Positions 47,901-55,500 of a stretch of DNA of 64,000 nucleotides are shown here, piece after piece. Location of the stretch: assembly GCA_902728285.1 (NCBI GenBank), contig CACVBU010001236.1, forward strand, positions 124,001 through 188,000, written 5' to 3'. The notes under the pieces are model-generated. The model saw nothing but the letters and a program-made list of their open reading frames with translations. It was not told the origin of the DNA and searched no databases. The stretch is from Clytia hemisphaerica. Lineage: Eukaryota > Cnidaria > Hydrozoa > Leptothecata > Clytiidae. Within the stretch, counting starts at the first letter, position 1. Each line of letters opens with the position of its first letter. A program made the position numbers and the translations under genes.

Positions 47901-49449
47901 GTCAACCCTGGTAAACTAGAACCCAACTCTCATACAGTTTTTGTCGCAAGGCCAAGCGTAAGTTTTGGACACGAAAAAAAAGCTAATGGGTAAAAAAACC
48001 TACTTTGTGTTTTGATATGACCTGGTTGATAAATATGTTTGGGTGCCATATCAATCGTCTGTGATTGTGGTTGTACGTTATGTGGGACTTCTGAGCCTCC
48101 TGTGGAAAGAGAAAGTACAAAAGTTGTAGAGGCATACACACTGTACTGTATTACTCTCAGGGCAACGTTTCCTTGAACACTCTATAGACTCTTTTATCTA
48201 CCCACGCAGACACGTGTTTCGTCCTTCCCAGGACTCATCAGTGCGGCTTGGGTAAAGCGAGCATAGACTGCTGTTGTCACCAGAGTGCTCAAAACACTGA
48301 GTGTTGAGCTTCGCATTATCGCTTGTGGTGAGCGGAGAAGCAAGGCCTGCTCCTCAACAGAGTGTATAGAGTGCTCAAAGGATTGAAGGTCTGAGCGCAA
48401 TATAGGCTCTTCTATGTTAATCCGTTCACCACAAGTAATAACGCGAAGTTTAACGTTTGGTGTTTTGAGCAACCTGGTAAAAACAGCAGTTTACTAATGT
48501 TAAAGACGAAACACGAGTCAGACATTCACACTATACAGTATTATGCAGGAAAAAGAAATAACAAACCTAGTACTGGAGCGTTTGATCCGATTTCTTCCAC
48601 GTGGCCGGTACTATGTACAGGAGCCACCGCATCTCCTACAGTAGCTGCAGGTCCTACAGTAGCTACTGCATCTCCTACAGGAGCCACTGCATCTCCTACA
48701 GTAGCTGCAGGTAGCTCACTTTGGTCCCCATTAAAGGAAGCTACCGTCCCTAACACACCTTCTATAGGCCCAACCATGGGTGGCGGCTGGACAATACCAT
48801 TGGCAGGGTGACCAGCTGCTGGACCTAAAACACTTTCAACGGGACCAACTGGGACTAAATTCTCTGTTGCTGTTGGGTCCATTGCGCCTTCTGAGTCAAT
48901 AATGCCAGGTGCTGGATCGTTATGATTCCCAAACATCGAAGATAGTAAATGAGAGGTTGGAAGCTTCATATTAAACATGCTACCTGTAGGGAGCAACTGT
49001 CGCTTACTACCTTTTGTCGTTTCTAATTTCTGAGGTAGGAACCGTTGTTTAGAATGTTCTTTTTTGTTTGTTTTACGCATTTGTGATAACTTGTGATGGT
49101 GTGGCACTGAGGCGCCACTGGTATGAAAAGCGCCGTTTGTAGCAGTGCCAGGGTGGAAATTTGAACTACCTTGGGGAGTATTTGGGTGAGTGAGCCCGTT
49201 AATTCGGTCATAAACGATCGTTATGTTGTGTTCTCCTTCATCGTCGAGATTCTGCGCGCGGCTAGATGACCTTTTCGGAGTCGGTTGGGCGTTTGATTGT
49301 ACTATACTTTGGCGGCCGCGCGAAGCGTTTCGTGTGCGCGCACGTTTATTAAGATGTCCATGATGTTTCAGATGATTTTTGCATGATGCAATTTGTAAAA
49401 AAGTTAGTGTGAGAGATAAAGTGAAGTAAAAATATTTTTTCAGTAGCAT
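13826..49449 (-). CDS. Giant secreted protein with 17 EGF-like modules, four GG modules and a GPPGS-rich tail
   Basis: Exons: 49449-48567, 48099-48004, 47365-47195, 46098-45916, 44960-44796, 28276-28139, 27572-27465, 26847-26731, 26372-26262, 25726-25610, 25007-24897, 24319-24212, 23338-23201, 22531-22436, 21770-21636, 21288-21178, 20792-20682, 19979-19857, 19338-19216, 18699-18586, 18057-17944, 17620-17522, 16916-16821, then 14904-13826, or alternatively 15237-15125. Every internal exon is phase 1-1, so modules can be gained or lost without breaking the frame. The long form is about 1,548 residues and the short form about 1,226. The start [20 protein letters not shown] is a good signal peptide, and I see no membrane segment, so the product is probably extracellular. 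EGF arrays usually mediate adhesion or ligand binding. I do not recognise an orthologue. The 16.5-kb intron between 44796 and 28276 holds another gene. The join across it is supported by matching phase and by similar modules on both sides, but it could be an annotation boundary; a transcript would settle this. Confidence 0.8.
15125..15237 (-). CDS. Alternative short last exon of the EGF-repeat gene
   Basis: Acceptor CCTTAG|CAACG, in frame with the preceding exon at 16821. It encodes 36 residues: an acidic stretch ([10 protein letters not shown]), a Cys cluster ([11 protein letters not shown]) and SHFD, then a TGA at 15127-15125. No good phase-1 donor precedes the stop (only weak T|GTCC sites), so it is read as a terminal exon that competes with 14904-13826. 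Confidence 0.6.
16292..16446. mobile_element. Hairpin MITE family 'TTCATGATATTCATGACG'
   Basis: An element of about 155 bp that is an imperfect full-length palindrome. One end is ATTCGTGATATTCAGGGCGTAA and the other is TCATGAATATCACGAAT. Relatives occur at 22251-22405, 54249-54408 and 57251-57373. They share TTTTATACGGA.GCA..AAAA in the left arm and its complement on the right. Confidence 0.75.
16483..16729. mobile_element. Inverted-repeat MITE, intronic
   Basis: The ends CGTCGTTTTGCATAAGATTTC and GAAATCTTATGCAAAGCGACG are inverted copies about 200 bp apart. No coding capacity. It lies in the intron before the last exons of the EGF gene. Confidence 0.65.
16821..27572 (-). CDS. EGF block of the EGF-repeat gene: 17 single-exon EGF-like modules
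   Basis: Each exon from 27572-27465 to 16916-16821 encodes one module of 32-46 residues. Most follow the pattern C-x-P-N-P-C-x-N-G-G-x-C...C-x-C-x-x-G-[FY]-x-G-x-x-C. The modules at 22531, 17620 and 16916 are the shorter CxxC...NAxC type, and the one at 19979 is a divergent six-Cys form. The first module (27572) lacks both C1 and C3 (NGGVY in place of NGGxC) but keeps the other four, so exactly one disulfide of the EGF fold is gone. I see no clear calcium-binding consensus at the module starts. The introns are rich in MITEs. Confidence 0.9.
17109..17359. mobile_element. MITE with AAGGCCGG ends
   Basis: The ends AAGGCCGGTTTCCACTTTCG and the complement of GCGCAAAACTGGAGACCGGCCTT form an inverted repeat of about 28 bp around 250 bp. 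A divergent relative is near 8900-9130 (GGCCCGGCCTCCACTTGGGT). Confidence 0.65.
17641..17790. mobile_element. Small inverted-repeat MITE
   Basis: The ends GTCTGTCTCAAAGGTATGTGG and CCACATACTTTTGACACAGAC are inverted, about 150 bp apart, in the 17621-17943 intron. Confidence 0.65.
18104..18375. mobile_element. MITE family 'TTATAAGAAC', second copy
   Basis: Shares GGCACTTTGAGCCTCAAATT-type blocks and a TTCTTATAAAA end with the copy at 4409-4683. It lies in the 18058-18585 intron of the EGF gene. Confidence 0.6.
18971..19119. mobile_element. Hairpin MITE with AATAGACCTTTTGC ends
   Basis: The ends AATAGACCTTTTGCTAGTTA (18971) and the inverted copy TAACTTAGCAAAAGGTCTATT (to 19119) bound 149 bp. 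A weak match to the left end lies near 8673. Confidence 0.7.
20063..20205. mobile_element. Hairpin MITE with AGCGAG ends
   Basis: Near-palindromic 143 bp. The left arm AGCGAGTACCTCACCAAAAA pairs with TTTTTGGTTAGGTTCTCGCT, and CATTCCG pairs with CGGAATG. It lies in the 19980-20681 intron. Confidence 0.75.
22251..22405. mobile_element. Hairpin MITE family 'TTCATGATATTCATGACG', second copy
   Basis: Starts AATTCATGATATTCATTACG and ends CATTACGTTATGAATACCACGAAT. Same family as 16292-16446. Its right end is about 30 bp downstream (transcript sense) of the donor of the exon at 22531-22436. Confidence 0.7.
23487..23919. mobile_element. Inverted-repeat element with CAGG.GGTCGGTAC ends
   Basis: A 433-bp element. 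The left end CAGGGGTCGGTACTAAACTT and the right end, whose complement reads CAGGCGGGTCGGTACTAAAA, are inverted over about 28 bp, including CAGACAT. No coding capacity; intronic in the EGF gene. Confidence 0.65.
24342..24468 (-). mobile_element. SINE, minus-strand copy
   Basis: On the minus strand it reads AATCCCCGCTCCTTCCAATG, then GTTCCGTTCAGTTCATA, CCGTGGAC and ACGTAAAATATCAACTCTATC, matching the SINE at 7443-7645. The 5' part of the head is missing. It ends about 20 bp before the acceptor of the EGF exon that starts at 24319. Confidence 0.7.
25430..25603. mobile_element. pogo/Tigger-like MITE beside a splice donor
   Basis: The ends CAGTTGACGCTCTCTAATTCG and the complement of TCGAATTAGAGGGAATCCACGG are the CAGT..AC.CTC.CTAATTCGA type seen in pogo/Tigger non-autonomous elements. 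The internal motif TATTCGATA.GCTCC is repeated. Relatives are at 45574-45664, 58092-58271 and 59953-60105. The right end lies about 6 bp past the donor of the exon 25726-25610. Confidence 0.65.
28139..28276 (-). CDS. Exon 6 of the EGF-repeat gene: GG module 4
   Basis: Begins [12 protein letters not shown], nearly the same as the start of the exon 16.5 kb upstream ([12 protein letters not shown] at 44960), and ends VVDHG. It has a clean TTTTATAG acceptor and a CACG|GTCAGT donor, both phase 1. The closeness to the 44960 exon suggests a recent exon duplication. Confidence 0.75.
28346..28477. mobile_element. MITE 'TGGGCTTTTCCAG', 5' half only
   Basis: Begins TGGGCTTTTCCAGAAAAAAA and matches the left half of the full element at 60163-60436 (CCCCCTGTTGAGGAGGT, GGAATTCCA), then stops. 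It is a truncated copy just upstream (transcript sense) of the exon at 28276. Confidence 0.75.
29290..30465. repeat. Four tandem units of about 320 bp
   Basis: TTGGCCCAAATTTGCC starts at 29366, 29685, 30008 and 30321, giving periods of 319, 323 and 313 bp. The units share GGCTCCG.CACATTTT.GGCATTG and AAGGCGAATAAGAA. The first and last units are partial. A GGAC/GAAC microsatellite (30456-30482) follows. Apparent open frames in the units are short and do not look like proteins. Confidence 0.9.
30586..31455. repeat. ~860-bp dispersed repeat, copy 1
   Basis: Runs from GCCACCGCAGGAAGCCTAAAG through an A-tract (31280-31306) to CATTTCTTTCCAAATTCAAC. It is homologous to 40139-44775 once insertions are removed. 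It contains an antisense 28S rRNA fragment that copy 2 lacks, and the empty target site (GTAACG at 31399-31404) of the foldback element in copy 2. The long open frame at 30619-31200 runs through this repeat and the rRNA fragment and is not a gene. Confidence 0.8.
30954..31195 (-). pseudogene. 28S rRNA fragment (antisense to the plus strand)
   Basis: The complement reads GGCGAAAGGGAATCGGGCTA, ATATTCCCGAACCGG, CGACGTCGGCGG, CCCCGGGAAGAGTTCTCTTT and GAGTCCGGTGCG in the order found in eukaryotic 28S rRNA. It is GC-rich in AT-rich surroundings. About 240 bp; a fragment, not a gene. The homologous repeat at 40139 lacks it, so it was probably added to this copy. Confidence 0.85.
31898..35660. mobile_element. 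3.76-kb non-autonomous DNA transposon with 5-bp target duplication
   Basis: The inverted ends match over 29 bp, starting CCAGAGATTTGGGAAAAGAG, with a further shared GGCTAGGGAAC about 90 bp (left) and 60 bp (right) inside. TCAAT directly flanks both ends (31893-31897 and 35661-35665). No transposase frame is seen. The interior carries an inner inverted repeat (32141-32249 and 32801-32908, about 108 bp, GACCACGACC-rich), possibly a nested element, and the 22-bp minisatellite at 33596-34052. The right end is 32 bp downstream of the stop codon of the LRR-EGF gene. Confidence 0.8.
33596..34052. repeat. 22-bp minisatellite (about 21 units)
   Basis: The unit is TCTGACCGGTTAATAGATTGGC, with variants (CCGGTTAGTAG, CCGATTAATAG, CTGGTTAGTAG, CCAGTTAGTAG). 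The variants recur in the same order across the array, so there is a higher-order pattern. It lies inside the transposon at 31898-35660. Confidence 0.95.
35693..37198 (-). CDS. LRR-EGF type I membrane protein, intronless and nested
   Basis: 501 residues in one open frame, ATG at 37198, TAA at 35693. Domains: signal peptide about 1-21; LRRNT about 25-39 ([10 protein letters not shown]); about nine LRRs about 60-285 with LxxLxLxxNxI-type strands; LRRCT with [16 protein letters not shown]; three EGF modules about 335-445 ([20 protein letters not shown]); a membrane segment about 460-482 ([20 protein letters not shown]); and a 19-residue basic tail (RRRRKSEKG...). The architecture is like vasorin or a short Slit-type receptor, so a surface adhesion or signalling role is likely, but the ligand is unknown. 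It sits on the same strand inside the 16.5-kb intron of the EGF-repeat gene. The lack of introns suggests an old retrocopy or a single-exon LRR gene. No AATAAA lies between the stop codon and the transposon; the nearest is at 35461-35456, inside it. Confidence 0.92.
   Translation of the reverse strand: MDKKMIYILVLASFAISLVKSETKCPKECVCNDNGEVYCNDEEITDERLAEIVKEMNPMKVTLLTLDQNHINNFQAESFSNFTKLELLSLSQNSLVKLPANISLFIPSIYLLYVNDNNISIIKQKDFEGYQSIKYLYIHENDIENLEPNVFNNLPNLVALDLSGNRLKTLKNGILDNLKTLDRIILDNNEIATIENGVFSSIPKLKRIYLSHNKLNSITPGMFVFKDFAHSQLHLQYNGLSSIDIEDGAFNVKDLNLERNNITSVRKEWFVSIPSRINLKYNPLTCNCVLYDTLNRFHKEGLDVENIEGFCDINGVSLKVFHAENKLNCSSCSVNKCQNNEKCQVIDQFNYNCSCEEKYHGEFCQFENACFENPCQQNGRCLNVENTFKCNCTSGYHGENCEMKDECHFGNPCQNNGTCRRNGNKSMKYTCECNGGFTGPRCQLTLDEDEDGSLGLDIGYIILIVLLVMTCVGLIVGVLVFFRRRRKSEKGTINEMTMSGK
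38243..38687. mobile_element. Inverted-repeat element bounded by G and C tracts
   Basis: The left end is a run of 13 G followed by CACTCGATTTCGAAACG and TGTGCCGCGC. The right end is GCGCGGCACATGACTC then GAGTG and a run of C. The arms are inverted copies. Inside, CCCTT.(C/T)AGTGCA is repeated several times. About 445 bp, no coding frame. Confidence 0.65.
38780..38937. mobile_element. Hairpin MITE with TAGTTATCGCATGA ends
   Basis: A near-complete 158-bp palindrome: TAGTTATCGCATGATTTCGA pairs with the end TCATGTGATAACTA, and the GAAAAATA/TATTTTTC centre folds back. Confidence 0.8.
40077..40137. mobile_element. Truncated piggyBac-type MITE end
   Basis: TTAA then AAGTTTTGCTTTTGAATAAG and AGTGATATCGTTCACTTACT match the left end of the copies at 50841 and 59697. 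It is cut off where the dispersed repeat begins at 40139. Confidence 0.65.
40139..44775. repeat. Dispersed repeat copy 2, split by insertions
   Basis: Homologous to 30586-31455: GCCACCGCAGGAAGCCTAAAG at the left, AAGAAGATATCTATGAGATG near 40620, and CATTTCTTTCCAAATTCATC at the right. It lacks the rRNA fragment. It has about 1.29 kb of extra DNA between about 40654 and 41956, with a short inverted pair AAATGTCAAACTAAATTT near 40676 and 41895, and the 2.73-kb foldback element at 41988-44718. Inside, TATGTCTTTTTTTGTTACCT is repeated twice near 40310-40370. Confidence 0.75.
41988..44718. mobile_element. 2.73-kb foldback element with 6-bp target duplication
   Basis: The ends are TAGGGTGTGGCGTCAA and TTGATGCCACACCCTA, and GTAACG flanks both (41982-41987 and 44719-44724). 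Almost the whole element is an inverted repeat folding around about 43715. The arms contain tandem units of about 179 bp (CTAAAATCTC at 43091, 43271, 43449 and 43628), with about three complementary units on the right. The left arm is longer because of an extra internal duplication near 42560. The homologous locus at 31399-31404 has a single GTAACG, so this is an insertion. No coding frame. Confidence 0.9.
44796..48099 (-). CDS. Exons 2-5 of the EGF-repeat gene: linker exon and GG modules 1-3
   Basis: Exon 48099-48004 is a short Gln/His-rich linker that keeps the GG start. Exons 47365-47195, 46098-45916 and 44960-44796 each begin with a G-[FVI]-[IV]-x-G-G-x-L motif ([27 protein letters not shown]). 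They end with G-[IL]-E-K-x-[EQ] (GIEKQE, GIEKSQ, GLEKSQ), with a His-rich middle (for example FHHP, FHQP). They lack cysteines and match no domain I know. A fourth member is the exon at 28276-28139. Confidence 0.75.
45574..45664. mobile_element. pogo/Tigger-like MITE, short copy
   Basis: CAGTTGACGCTTTCTAACTCG at the left and AATCTTAACTG followed by TA at the right, with TACTATTCGATGCGCTCCCT inside. An internally deleted relative of 25430-25603. Confidence 0.6.
46127..46762. mobile_element. Palindromic MITE, TA-flanked
   Basis: The ends CCGGGTGACCCACGAAAAAG and CTTTTTCGTGGGTCACCCGG are perfect inverted copies, directly flanked by TA on both sides (46125-46126 and 46763-46764). Homology of the arms continues inward for more than 200 bp (GTTCAGACGTTTC, TAGAAAGTAGATATCCTAAC). 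It is 636 bp and non-coding. A TA duplication fits Tc1/mariner-type insertion. Confidence 0.85.
47437..47640. mobile_element. mariner-type MITE, TA-flanked
   Basis: The ends CATGGTGTCCCGGAAAAA and TTTTTTCGGGACACCCTG with TA on both sides are the GGTGTCCC..AAAA type of mariner termini. 204 bp, non-coding, imperfectly palindromic throughout. Confidence 0.8.
48209..48527. mobile_element. Inverted-repeat element in the first intron
   Basis: ACACGTGTTTCGTC near the left end pairs with GACGAAACACGAGT at the right. AGTGCTCAAAACAC pairs with GTGTTTTGAGCA, and the CACAAG/CTTGTG cores are inverted. Partly degraded; it occupies much of the first intron of the EGF gene. Confidence 0.55.
48567..49449 (-). 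CDS. First exon of the EGF-repeat gene: signal peptide and low-complexity region
   Basis: Encodes 294 residues. There is a signal peptide at about 1-23. A basic stretch rich in His/Arg follows ([20 protein letters not shown]), with possible furin-type sites. Near residues 250-285 there are short repeats of the type [16 protein letters not shown], made by repeated CTCCTACAG(T/G)AGC DNA at 48630-48710. The donor CTAG|GTTTGT at 48566 leaves phase 1. Upstream of 49449 no earlier in-frame exon is apparent. Confidence 0.75.
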
Positions 49450-50402
49450 TTTCTCTCGATTTCCCTGTTAAAATATCGCAGCAACCATTTTTGTTTTATA
49501 ACATTTGGGTACAACCAATTTATATAATCAACAAAGCATATACCCTAGTCCCAATTTTAAATCAAAACAATGATAAAAAGTAATCTTTGTACAAAAAAAT
49601 ATTTCATTTTCACATGAATATTTTTACGAGCTATCAATCAGCTGGTTGAGGTCGTAAAAAATGTAGAACAATTGTTTCTATTGTTTAATGCTGAATATGT
49701 GTTTTTGGTTTAATTGTGTTTATCGAATGTGCATTTGTTTCGAAAATGAAGAATTTTCGAACGCCAATTAAAAGTGAAAAGTGGGAAAGAAAAGATCTTG
49801 ATTTCCGCACTGTCTAGCACTATACTGTTTTTTAAATATGAGCTAGTAATTTTTCAATGAGGCTCGACTATTTTTATTTTTGGCACTTTGAGCCTCAAAT
49901 TGTTCTTGTCCTGTTCTTATTTATAGGATGTAATTAAAGTATTTTAGGCTTTAAACTCAATTTTCACTTTTTACTTTGACCCCCGAATTGCTTGAGTATG
50001 TGGGTATGACGGGCAGTAAGGTCGGCTTTCGACTTACCAAAATTTTTATAAGGGTTACAAAGACAACAAAATGGCAGAATATTCTGGTCAAAATTTTTAT
50101 ATTTCGAGTGGGAAGGGTACGAAAAACCACGAAAGGCTGGAGGTTTTCTTAGAGGATAAATTAATTCTTGCAATAAAACTGTAAAGCCAAACTCGCTCAA
50201 GTCTTATCAGGATAGATAAAGAAACAATATACAATCGTAATTTTAAGCTATGTTACAAGATTTGTCAGGACGTAAATTGAAATTAGCTCTATGATGCTGG
50301 TTTCGACTAAAAATACTTTCATGATATAGAAGTCTTTTAGATATGTGAGCATCACAACTTTCTCCTCCTTACACTTAGCCTCATCCAATTTCTAACATTT
50401 TA

Positions 50403-50673
50403 AACACCCCCGTGTCACAGACCCGCTGCCCCAGGGCACAAAATTTTGTCCCGGTACTAAAAATACCACAAAATTTCAGCCCCACTGGGAAATTGACTTT
50501 GATTACATCCACATTCAAATTTCATTGTAAAAAATTGCACCCTCAAAAACCATCCCCACTGGATTTTTTAAGCTTGGAACAATTAGAATCTCTATCCCCA
50601 TTAAGATTACGATGGAAAATTTTTATCCCCGCTGTGGGAAAGTTTTACCGGGGCTGTGAGACAGGGGTGTTTT
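50403..50673. mobile_element. Inverted-repeat MITE with AAACACCCC ends
   Basis: AAACACCCCCGTGTCACAGACC at the left and the complement of GGGGCTGTGAGACAGGGGTGTTT at the right. The interior has repeated CCCCACTGG.A motifs. About 270 bp. A degenerate relative is at 3110-3470. Confidence 0.65.
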
Positions 50674-50840
50674 TAACTGTTCTTAGAATATTAGATATCT
50701 TGCACCTCATTATATATTTTGATTTACAATAAAATAATTAGTTCTGAATATACAATTGTACAAATCATCCACACCTGTATGATTTCTCAGGTCTTTAGAA
50801 TTCTTTGGACCTTTCATCATTATAAATTATTTATAATTAA

Positions 50841-51067
50841 AGGTTTTGTTTTTAAATAAGAGTGATATCGTTTGCTTACTCATCAATTCTAATTCACAAT
50901 TTCACATTAAATTGACACGAATGTGGAGCAAGATTGGCCAGAAAGAGAAAAAGAAAAACATTTTTTATTTTGCTTATATCAACATAATATAACAAAAGGC
51001 AGACACTGTCCTGATATGAAATATGTGTCTGATATGAAACGGAAACAATTATGTAAAAATAAAACCT
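50841..51067. mobile_element. piggyBac-type MITE, TTAA-flanked
   Basis: AGGTTTTGTTTTTAAATAAG at the left and AAAATAAAACCT at the right, with TTAA outside both ends (50837-50840 and 51068-51071). 227 bp. Full-length relative of 59697-59909. Confidence 0.8.
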
Positions 51068-52567
51068 TTAAAAGCTATCATGAAATCTTACACACTCTTC
51101 TATCAATATAAAAATACATATTATCTACAATTTTACAAACAAAATTTTATCATAATTCCCAACGGGAGCCACACCAGAATATTGGTAGGTCTTCCCGATC
51201 ACATCCACAATCATTACAAAATTGCAAAAATAAATACTTTTTCCTATCGCTTTAACGTTTACATTAAATTAGCATTAATCCTTTCGTTTGCCGACAAGAG
51301 AGATCTCGACCTATTTTCCAGAGATTTTCTTTTTAAGTTTATTGAAAGTTCGATTTTGAACTAGCTTTCATTAAATAGCCCAGTTGAATAATTAAAATAT
51401 TTTTCAAAGAGGTTTTTCATTATTATACATTTTTCAACTCAAAGTAAACACATATATCACTTATATTTTTGATATTTTTCAGAAAATAAAGCTAAACGTG
51501 ATGGTAAACTCTGTGATCGCTCATGTCGGCATATGCCGACATCTGGCAAATAGGTCGAACCTTCATTTTTTCCCCTGGCTAATAGGTCGAACCCTTAAAA
51601 ATACGAACGGCATTCAAAGGGTTAAAAAGGAATTGCCAGAGTAATATATGATTTTCCCTGAAATGGGACAGATACTTGTTTTCCCTGAAAAATTATAATG
51701 AAATTATACCAGAGTTTAGTTAGGACCAAAATCAAGAAATATTTTTCCCCTGAGTTTCCCTGAAAAATGACAGTGGTATTATGCAATTTTTCCCCTGAAT
51801 GGAATCCATTATATGTTGATAATTCACTTCCCACAAACCCAGTAAAACCACCTCCAACTGGAAAAGTTAAGAATTATTATGGAAAATTATACTTAAATTT
51901 TTAACCCGCCAAAAATAATCAAATAAAAAAATGCTAAATGCGAAATATTGTGCTATTTTTTTCATCCCTACTGAATTTTGCATGACAGTGCAACATCCTA
52001 AAGAAAGGTTTTCTGACAATAGAATCAAAATCCCCAATGATAAATATCAATCCCCATCGAGTTTCAGACCTCAATGGCCGAAAAAATCCTAAAGAGTCTG
52101 TGAGAAATTCTATATGACTTCACATTGATCTGAGGAGTCACTCTTCTTTCACCCGAAGAGAGAAAGTTTGGAAACAGATACTCCAGACCCTAAAATACAA
52201 GTTATTCTGTGACAAGGAGTCTGGAAAATCAGATTCCCTGACTGAGATTTCTTGATTTATCGAAAATTTGAAAAGAAATTCTTTTCAAAGAGTTTTTTCT
52301 AAAAACCTTAGTTTTCAAGGTTTTCCAGGGTCTATCTGAGCCCTGTACACAAATCAACTTCACCATTTCATACTCAAAGTCTCTTTAGCCTTTTTCCCGT
52401 CAAAATTCAAGTAAAAACACTTTGACTTTTTCCAAATCCATATCTAAAGTCCTTAAACGCATCCAAAATGTCTCTTACTGTAATCTCTTCCAAACCCACA
52501 TCTTAAAGTAATAGACATACTCGAATATCATGTATGATCAAATAAGATATAGTCTTTCAGTCTACAA

Positions 52568-55500
52568 TCAAAGGCCTTCAACGCGTTTTTCCAAAACCTC
52601 TCGTACTTGTTCTTGCATTTCCTGAGACACGTTTTCACAAGGTTCAATTGTCACATCTAAAAGAGTCTCACATTTTTCGATAGCTTGTATTAAAGCTTCA
52701 ACTCCTTTATCGGTAAATATATTTGCTTCCATATCAACGCCTTGCAGACTCTTGTTATCAGCGATGCCTTGACATATGACTTTTAGTTCTTCGTCAGCAA
52801 TTTGGCACGCATCAATGGAGAGTGTCTTTAAGGTAGTGTTACACTTTAACGCGTTGGAAATGTGAATCCAACCTAAGGAAAGACATAAAATGTAAAGTTC
52901 TTAATGGGCTTTTCCAGAAAAAAAACTGTATACCTGCTGTTGAGGACGTCCATCCCTCTGTGGCTGAAAATACTGTAACCCTTTAGAATTCCAGGAAATT
53001 TCAGGTTTAAACCTCTCTGGAATTCTGAATTTTAGTAGGATTTAAAAAGCTGGCCCCATGGAATTCCAGTTAGTTTTGACAGATTTTTGTATCTCCCTAT
53101 GGATTTCCAAAAATGGATCTCCTCAACAAGGGGGTATATGTTTTTGTTCTGGAAAAGCCCAATGTGTAACAGATCTAGTACAAATCCAATGTAGGCTTCC
53201 CATCTGACACAGAACGTCACTACAACGTTTATCTGACGTCACTAACGTCCATATAACGTTCATAAAACGTTATAACAACGTTGTGTGTCAGATGAGCTCG
53301 GTTACACACGGAACGCGAACTCATTTATCATTGAGAGTTTAAGTTATATTACGGAGATCGACTTAAAAATGTTGTTTAATATAAAGAAGGTTCGATCATT
53401 TGAGACAATCACAAATTTTACTGTTGGTTCAATGGAATGCCCAATATCTAATGGCTAAAGCTCTACCGTACTTACTTATAACAATCAAAAATTTCTCTTA
53501 GCAATCAAACGCTTTTTCTGAGCACTTATTGGTTCATCTAGGCCAATTACATCATAATTTCAAGTTTCAACCAATCAGATCGGTTTGATTGTTATGGGAA
53601 ATTTTGAATTGTCATAGGTAAGTACAGTAGGATAGAAGATCTTTGTAAAATTATGATCAAGATCTATGGCTCAACTTAAATTATTCCCGTTCAGCGATAT
53701 TGACCGAATGAAGGAGGAAAGAAATGTCATTTAGAACTACTAAAACCCTTTGGATAACCACTCCCACGAAAAACTAGTTCTGTTAAAAAGTGAACACACT
53801 ATTTCAATCACAACATATTCTATTTAAAGGCCTGTCGAGGTCATTTCTTGCTACCAGCCGGTAAACAAACATTGAGTAGAGTTTGTGTATCTTCAAAGGC
53901 GTGGTCAAACATACCTTCTTTTGTAATTGTATTCCATCCCATTGTAAGTTCAACCACAGATTGATTTTTCCTTAACAATTCACCAATTTGTTCAGCTCCC
54001 GTATCGGCAATTTCGCAACGTCCAATATCAAGTGACGTTAATGTGACGGAATCGGTGACGGCGTCCAAAACCGACGTAATGCCGTCATTACCAAGAGGGT
54101 TACCGTTTAAACTGAAGAATATTTTTTGTATTTTACATTAAATCAAAATAGGCATAAAACAGGCTAATTCCATTTCAATTGTGGTATACGTCAAATGAAA
54201 CGACATTTTCTTCCAGAGAATCAGCAAACCCCACGTTTGGAGAGTACAATTTATGATACTCATGACGTAATGTTTTATACGGAAGCACCAAAAAGAGCCC
54301 GAACTTTACCACTAGTTTTTTTTATTAGAATTCAAAATTAGTGGCAAACATGCCCGTCTTTTTTGGCTGCTTTCGTATAAAACTTTACGTCATGGTATCA
54401 TGAATTGTGAGCAAAAACAGGCCAATTTCATTTTAATTGTCCCAGCTGGCACACAACGTTGTTTCAACGTTCATCTAACGTTATATGGACGTTGTGAACG
54501 TTAAATAAACGTTGAAACAACGTTGTGTGCCAGCCGGGGTGGTACACTAATGAAATGATATTTTTACCGAGAGAAATTGCGGACCCCACGTTTCGAGAGT
54601 ACAATAGGCAACAAAAGTTAGCACAGAATCAACCCTCAGCGGCGCGTTTTACATTTCATGGGGCTGGTAACGAAATGATAGGTGCATTTAGCATTAAAAA
54701 GAAACATAATAACGAAAAGAAGTGAGCTGACTTACGCCACAGTTGTAAGGGTTGATTTACATGTCGATAAAATATCGGTTAAATGTGGAGCTTGTTGGAT
54801 GTTAATGTCACTATCATTCAAATTCAATACCTATAAAATAACAAAAGATGTTAAATCAAATTTCAAATTAACCATTAAATTATGTCCAAAGTGCTTAAGA
54901 TAGAGAAATGGTAAAGACTAATTTTCATTGAAAATTTCCTTTTTTCTTAATTACTTTGTTGTCGAAACAGACATTTCACGTTAACGCCCCGTGCGTTTAT
55001 TAAATTTTTAGGATTTTAGGAGGGGCGTTTATTGAACTTTGTTCCTTTAGGGAGAGGCGTCTTTTCGAGGGCGTTATTCGAAGTAATATAGTATATTTTA
55101 ATCAAGCTGGAAGAGGAATTTGCTGATCATCCCGATTTCAAGAAAATGGTAATTCTTTCACAAATTGCAGAAAAAATTAGGATATCAAGTTAGTATGACA
55201 TTGTGTGTCACACACCTTCAAATTATTCATCGTCATGACAAAATGTTTGATTCGTTCAAGACCTCCTTCCAACTCCACATTACGTAATGACAAATTTTCA
55301 ATGTCATCTTTTCTTTCTTCAAGCAAGAGCGCAAGTTCTTCTGTCTAATAAAGGGATAATTAGATGGTTAGAGATATTTTGAGGGAGGAAAAAAATGATC
55401 TCAAATCTCAAGGGAGGGGCATGCTAAGGAGCTCTTAACTTTTAGACATACACAGTTTTATAAAAATTCTTTCAGGCTCAGATTTGCACAATTTAATAAA

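Larger units (their letters stand above)
49450..52567. other. Intergenic region between the EGF gene and the LRR gene
   Basis: No exon is supported. It holds the upstream region of the EGF gene, a partial TTATAAGAAC-type MITE (49811-50000), an inverted-repeat element (50403-50673), a piggyBac-type MITE (50841-51067) and a 20-bp perfect palindrome ATGTCGGCATATGCCGACAT at about 51523. Several CCCTGAAA repeats lie around 51650-51800. It also holds the 3' flank of the LRR gene. Confidence 0.6.

Noticed and set aside
50923..51364. Overlapping plus-strand open frames
   Set aside because: The first lies in a piggyBac-type MITE and the second in AT-rich flank; neither resembles a protein.
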